Origin: Gammaproteobacteria bacterium
GTDB taxonomy: Bacteria > Pseudomonadota > Gammaproteobacteria > Steroidobacterales > Steroidobacteraceae
Assembly: GCA_020846815.1 (NCBI GenBank)
Contig: JADLDF010000016.1
Coordinates: 1 to 16,778, forward strand
Length of the DNA: 16,778 nucleotides
Direction of reading: 5' to 3'
Shown: positions 15,467 through 16,778 of the stretch, one piece after another
Layout of the letters: each line of letters opens with the position of its first letter
Numbering within the stretch: the first letter of the stretch is position 1
Program-made: the position numbers and the translations under genes
Notes under the pieces: generated by a model
Databases searched by the model: none
The model's input: only the letters and a program-made list of their open reading frames with translations
Told to the model about the DNA's origin: nothing

Positions 15467-16738
15467 TCAGGGCGTGCGCAGCATGTCCGGCGTGACCAGC
15501 ACGATGCCGCGTTCGGTGACGTGGAAGCGCTGCCGGTCCGCTTCCGCATCGACGCCGATCTGCGTGCCGGGCGGCAGGTCGCAGCCTTCGTCGACGATCG
15601 CGCGGCGGATCGTGCAGCCGGCGCCGACGTGCACGTTCGGCAGCACGACGGCGTGGTCGATGGTCGAGCGCTCGTCGACGCGCACGTTGGAGAACAGCAG
15701 CGAGCTGCGCACCTGCGAGCCGGAGACGATGCAGCCGCCGGCGACCATGGAGTTGACGGCGCAGCCGGTGCGGTCGGCGTCGTCGAGCACGAACTTCGCC
15801 GGTGGCTGCTGCACCTGGTAGGTCCAGATCGGCCATTCCTCGTCGTAGATGTTCAGCTCGGGGGCGACGTGCACCAGCTCGAGGTTGGCCTCGTAGAAGG
15901 CATCGACGGTGCCGACGTCGCGCCAGTAGTTCTGCGCGCGCGTCTTCACGTCCTGGAACGGATAGGCGAACACCTGCTTGTCGGCGATCGACTTCGGGAT
16001 TATGTTCTTGCCGAAGTCGTGTGCGGACTGCGGGTCGAGGGCGTCCTCGACCAGCATCTTCTCGAGCAGGCGCGTGTTGAAGACGTAGATGCCCATCGAG
16101 GCGAGCGCCACATCCGGCCGGCCGGGCATCGGATCCGGATTGGCGGGCTTCTCCGAGAAGCGTGTGATGCGGTTCCACTCGGTCGTGGTCATGACGCCGA
16201 ACGAGCGCGCCTCGGCGAGCGGCACCTCGACCACGCCCACGGTGATGTCGGCGCCCTTCTCGACGTGGTAGGCGATCATCGGCCCGTAGTCCATCTTGTA
16301 GATGTGGTCGCCCGCGAGCACCAGCAGGTGTTTGGGACGGTGCGAAAGGATCAGCTCGAGGTTCTGGTAGACCGCATCGGCGGTGCCGAGGTACCAGTGG
16401 CCGCCGGTCTGCTGCTGCGCCGGTACGACTTCCACGAACTCGGCGAACTCGCCGCGCAGGAAGTTCCAGCCGCGCTGCACGTGCTGGATCAGCGACTGCG
16501 CCTTGTACTGCGTCAGCACGCTGATCTGGCGGATGCCGGAGTTGACGCAGTTCGACAGCACGAAGTCGATGATGCGGAACTTGCCGCCGAAAGGCGTGGC
16601 GGGCTTGCAGCGATGCGCCGTCAGGCCGCCGAGGCGCTCGCCGCGGCCGCCCGCCATGATCACCGCGAGGGTGCCGCTGGTGAGGCGGCTGACGTAGCGG
16701 CCGGAGGAGGCACGCGCCGGTTGTTTCGTGCTGCGCAA
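15467..16738 (-). CDS. glgC: Glucose-1-phosphate adenylyltransferase (ADP-glucose pyrophosphorylase) GlgC
   Basis: Makes ADP-glucose from ATP and glucose-1-phosphate, the first committed step of glycogen synthesis. 423 aa, near the E. coli length (431). The nucleotidyltransferase domain shows A29-G-G-R-G-E-R-L, P49-F-G-G-K-F-R-I-I-D-F, G118-T-A-D-A-V, A142-G-D-H-I-Y-K-M-D-Y and F194-S-E-K-P with K197 at the glucose-1-phosphate site. The C-terminus is the left-handed beta-helix (about 310-405). The position of the E. coli fructose-bisphosphate lysine (K39) is H42 here, so allosteric control may differ. The start is TTG at 16738, supported by GGAG 5 nt upstream and by the correct distance to the first motif; no ATG exists before residue 28. 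The frame stays open to the window end, so an upstream start cannot be ruled out. It is probably first in a glgC-GH57-malQ unit. Confidence 0.95.
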   Translation of the reverse strand: MRSTKQPARASSGRYVSRLTSGTLAVIMAGGRGERLGGLTAHRCKPATPFGGKFRIIDFVLSNCVNSGIRQISVLTQYKAQSLIQHVQRGWNFLRGEFAEFVEVVPAQQQTGGHWYLGTADAVYQNLELILSHRPKHLLVLAGDHIYKMDYGPMIAYHVEKGADITVGVVEVPLAEARSFGVMTTTEWNRITRFSEKPANPDPMPGRPDVALASMGIYVFNTRLLEKMLVEDALDPQSAHDFGKNIIPKSIADKQVFAYPFQDVKTRAQNYWRDVGTVDAFYEANLELVHVAPELNIYDEEWPIWTYQVQQPPAKFVLDDADRTGCAVNSMVAGGCIVSGSQVRSSLLFSNVRVDERSTIDHAVVLPNVHVGAGCTIRRAIVDEGCDLPPGTQIGVDAEADRQRFHVTERGIVLVTPDMLRTP

Positions 16739-16743
16739 GGGAA

Positions 16744-16747
16744 CTCC
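16744..16747 (-). promoter_or_regulatory. Ribosome binding site deciding the TTG start of glgC
   Basis: The minus strand has GGAG followed by 5 nt and TTG. It is part of CCCGGAGTTCC (16740-16750), an 11-mer that also occurs before the GH57 start (15406-15416). The good spacing supports TTG as the true start codon. Confidence 0.55.
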
Positions 16748-16778
16748 GGGAAATTCGGGTCTGCGAGGTCCGCGAAGA

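Noticed and set aside
1..16778. tRNA, rRNA, CRISPR array, insertion sequence or prophage
   Set aside because: No cloverleaf, spaced repeats, transposase or phage-type protein was recognised anywhere by reading both strands.

Overview
The window is strongly GC-rich and densely coded, mostly on the minus strand. The protein families present (TtcA, an AcrB-type RND pump, an M32 carboxypeptidase, GlgA, GlgC, MalQ and a GH57 glycosidase) and the high GC point to a proteobacterium, most likely a gammaproteobacterium of the Xanthomonadales/Nevskiales kind. That placement is inference from gene content only. No rRNA, tRNA, CRISPR array, insertion sequence or phage gene was recognised, and the region reads as chromosomal housekeeping and accessory metabolism.

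Left part (1-3674, all minus). Transcription runs from a metallocarboxypeptidase (M32) to ttcA (tRNA 2-thiocytidine synthesis), then to a fused dual-specificity phosphatase / ADP-ribosylglycohydrolase that overlaps ttcA by ATGA and is cut by the window edge at base 1. Middle part (3910-8417, all minus). An RND efflux adaptor and its AcrB-like permease are coupled by another ATGA overlap, with a small hairpin abutting the permease start. No outer-membrane factor or regulator gene accompanies them here. Then 8563-10052 (minus) holds a membrane-anchored class C beta-lactamase-fold protein that appears to lack its catalytic residues. It overlaps by ATGA a 79-codon remnant of an EamA/DMT transporter whose centre is missing.

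Right part (10159-16738). This is a glycogen/alpha-glucan island. glgA stands alone on the plus strand, divergent from the beta-lactamase-fold gene across a 106-bp spacer that carries a 20-bp perfect palindrome between two outward-facing -10-like hexamers. Converging on glgA are, on the minus strand and in transcription order, glgC (ADP-glucose pyrophosphorylase, TTG start), a GH57 glucan-active enzyme, malQ (4-alpha-glucanotransferase) and a small LEA14-type lipoprotein. GlgC makes ADP-glucose, GlgA polymerises it, and GH57 and MalQ cleave or rearrange alpha-1,4-glucans. A branching enzyme (glgB) and a phosphorylase (glgP) are not in the window.

Most worth a second look: the phosphatase-ADP-ribosylglycohydrolase fusion coupled to a tRNA thiolation gene; the apparently inactive beta-lactamase-fold protein paired with a collapsed DMT transporter gene; the palindromic divergent promoter region; and four genes with a -10-like hexamer 6-8 nt before the ATG, suggesting leaderless mRNAs. 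Intergenic stretches are all shorter than 300 bp: 3675-3909, 8418-8562, 10053-10158, 12112-12341 and 15400-15466.
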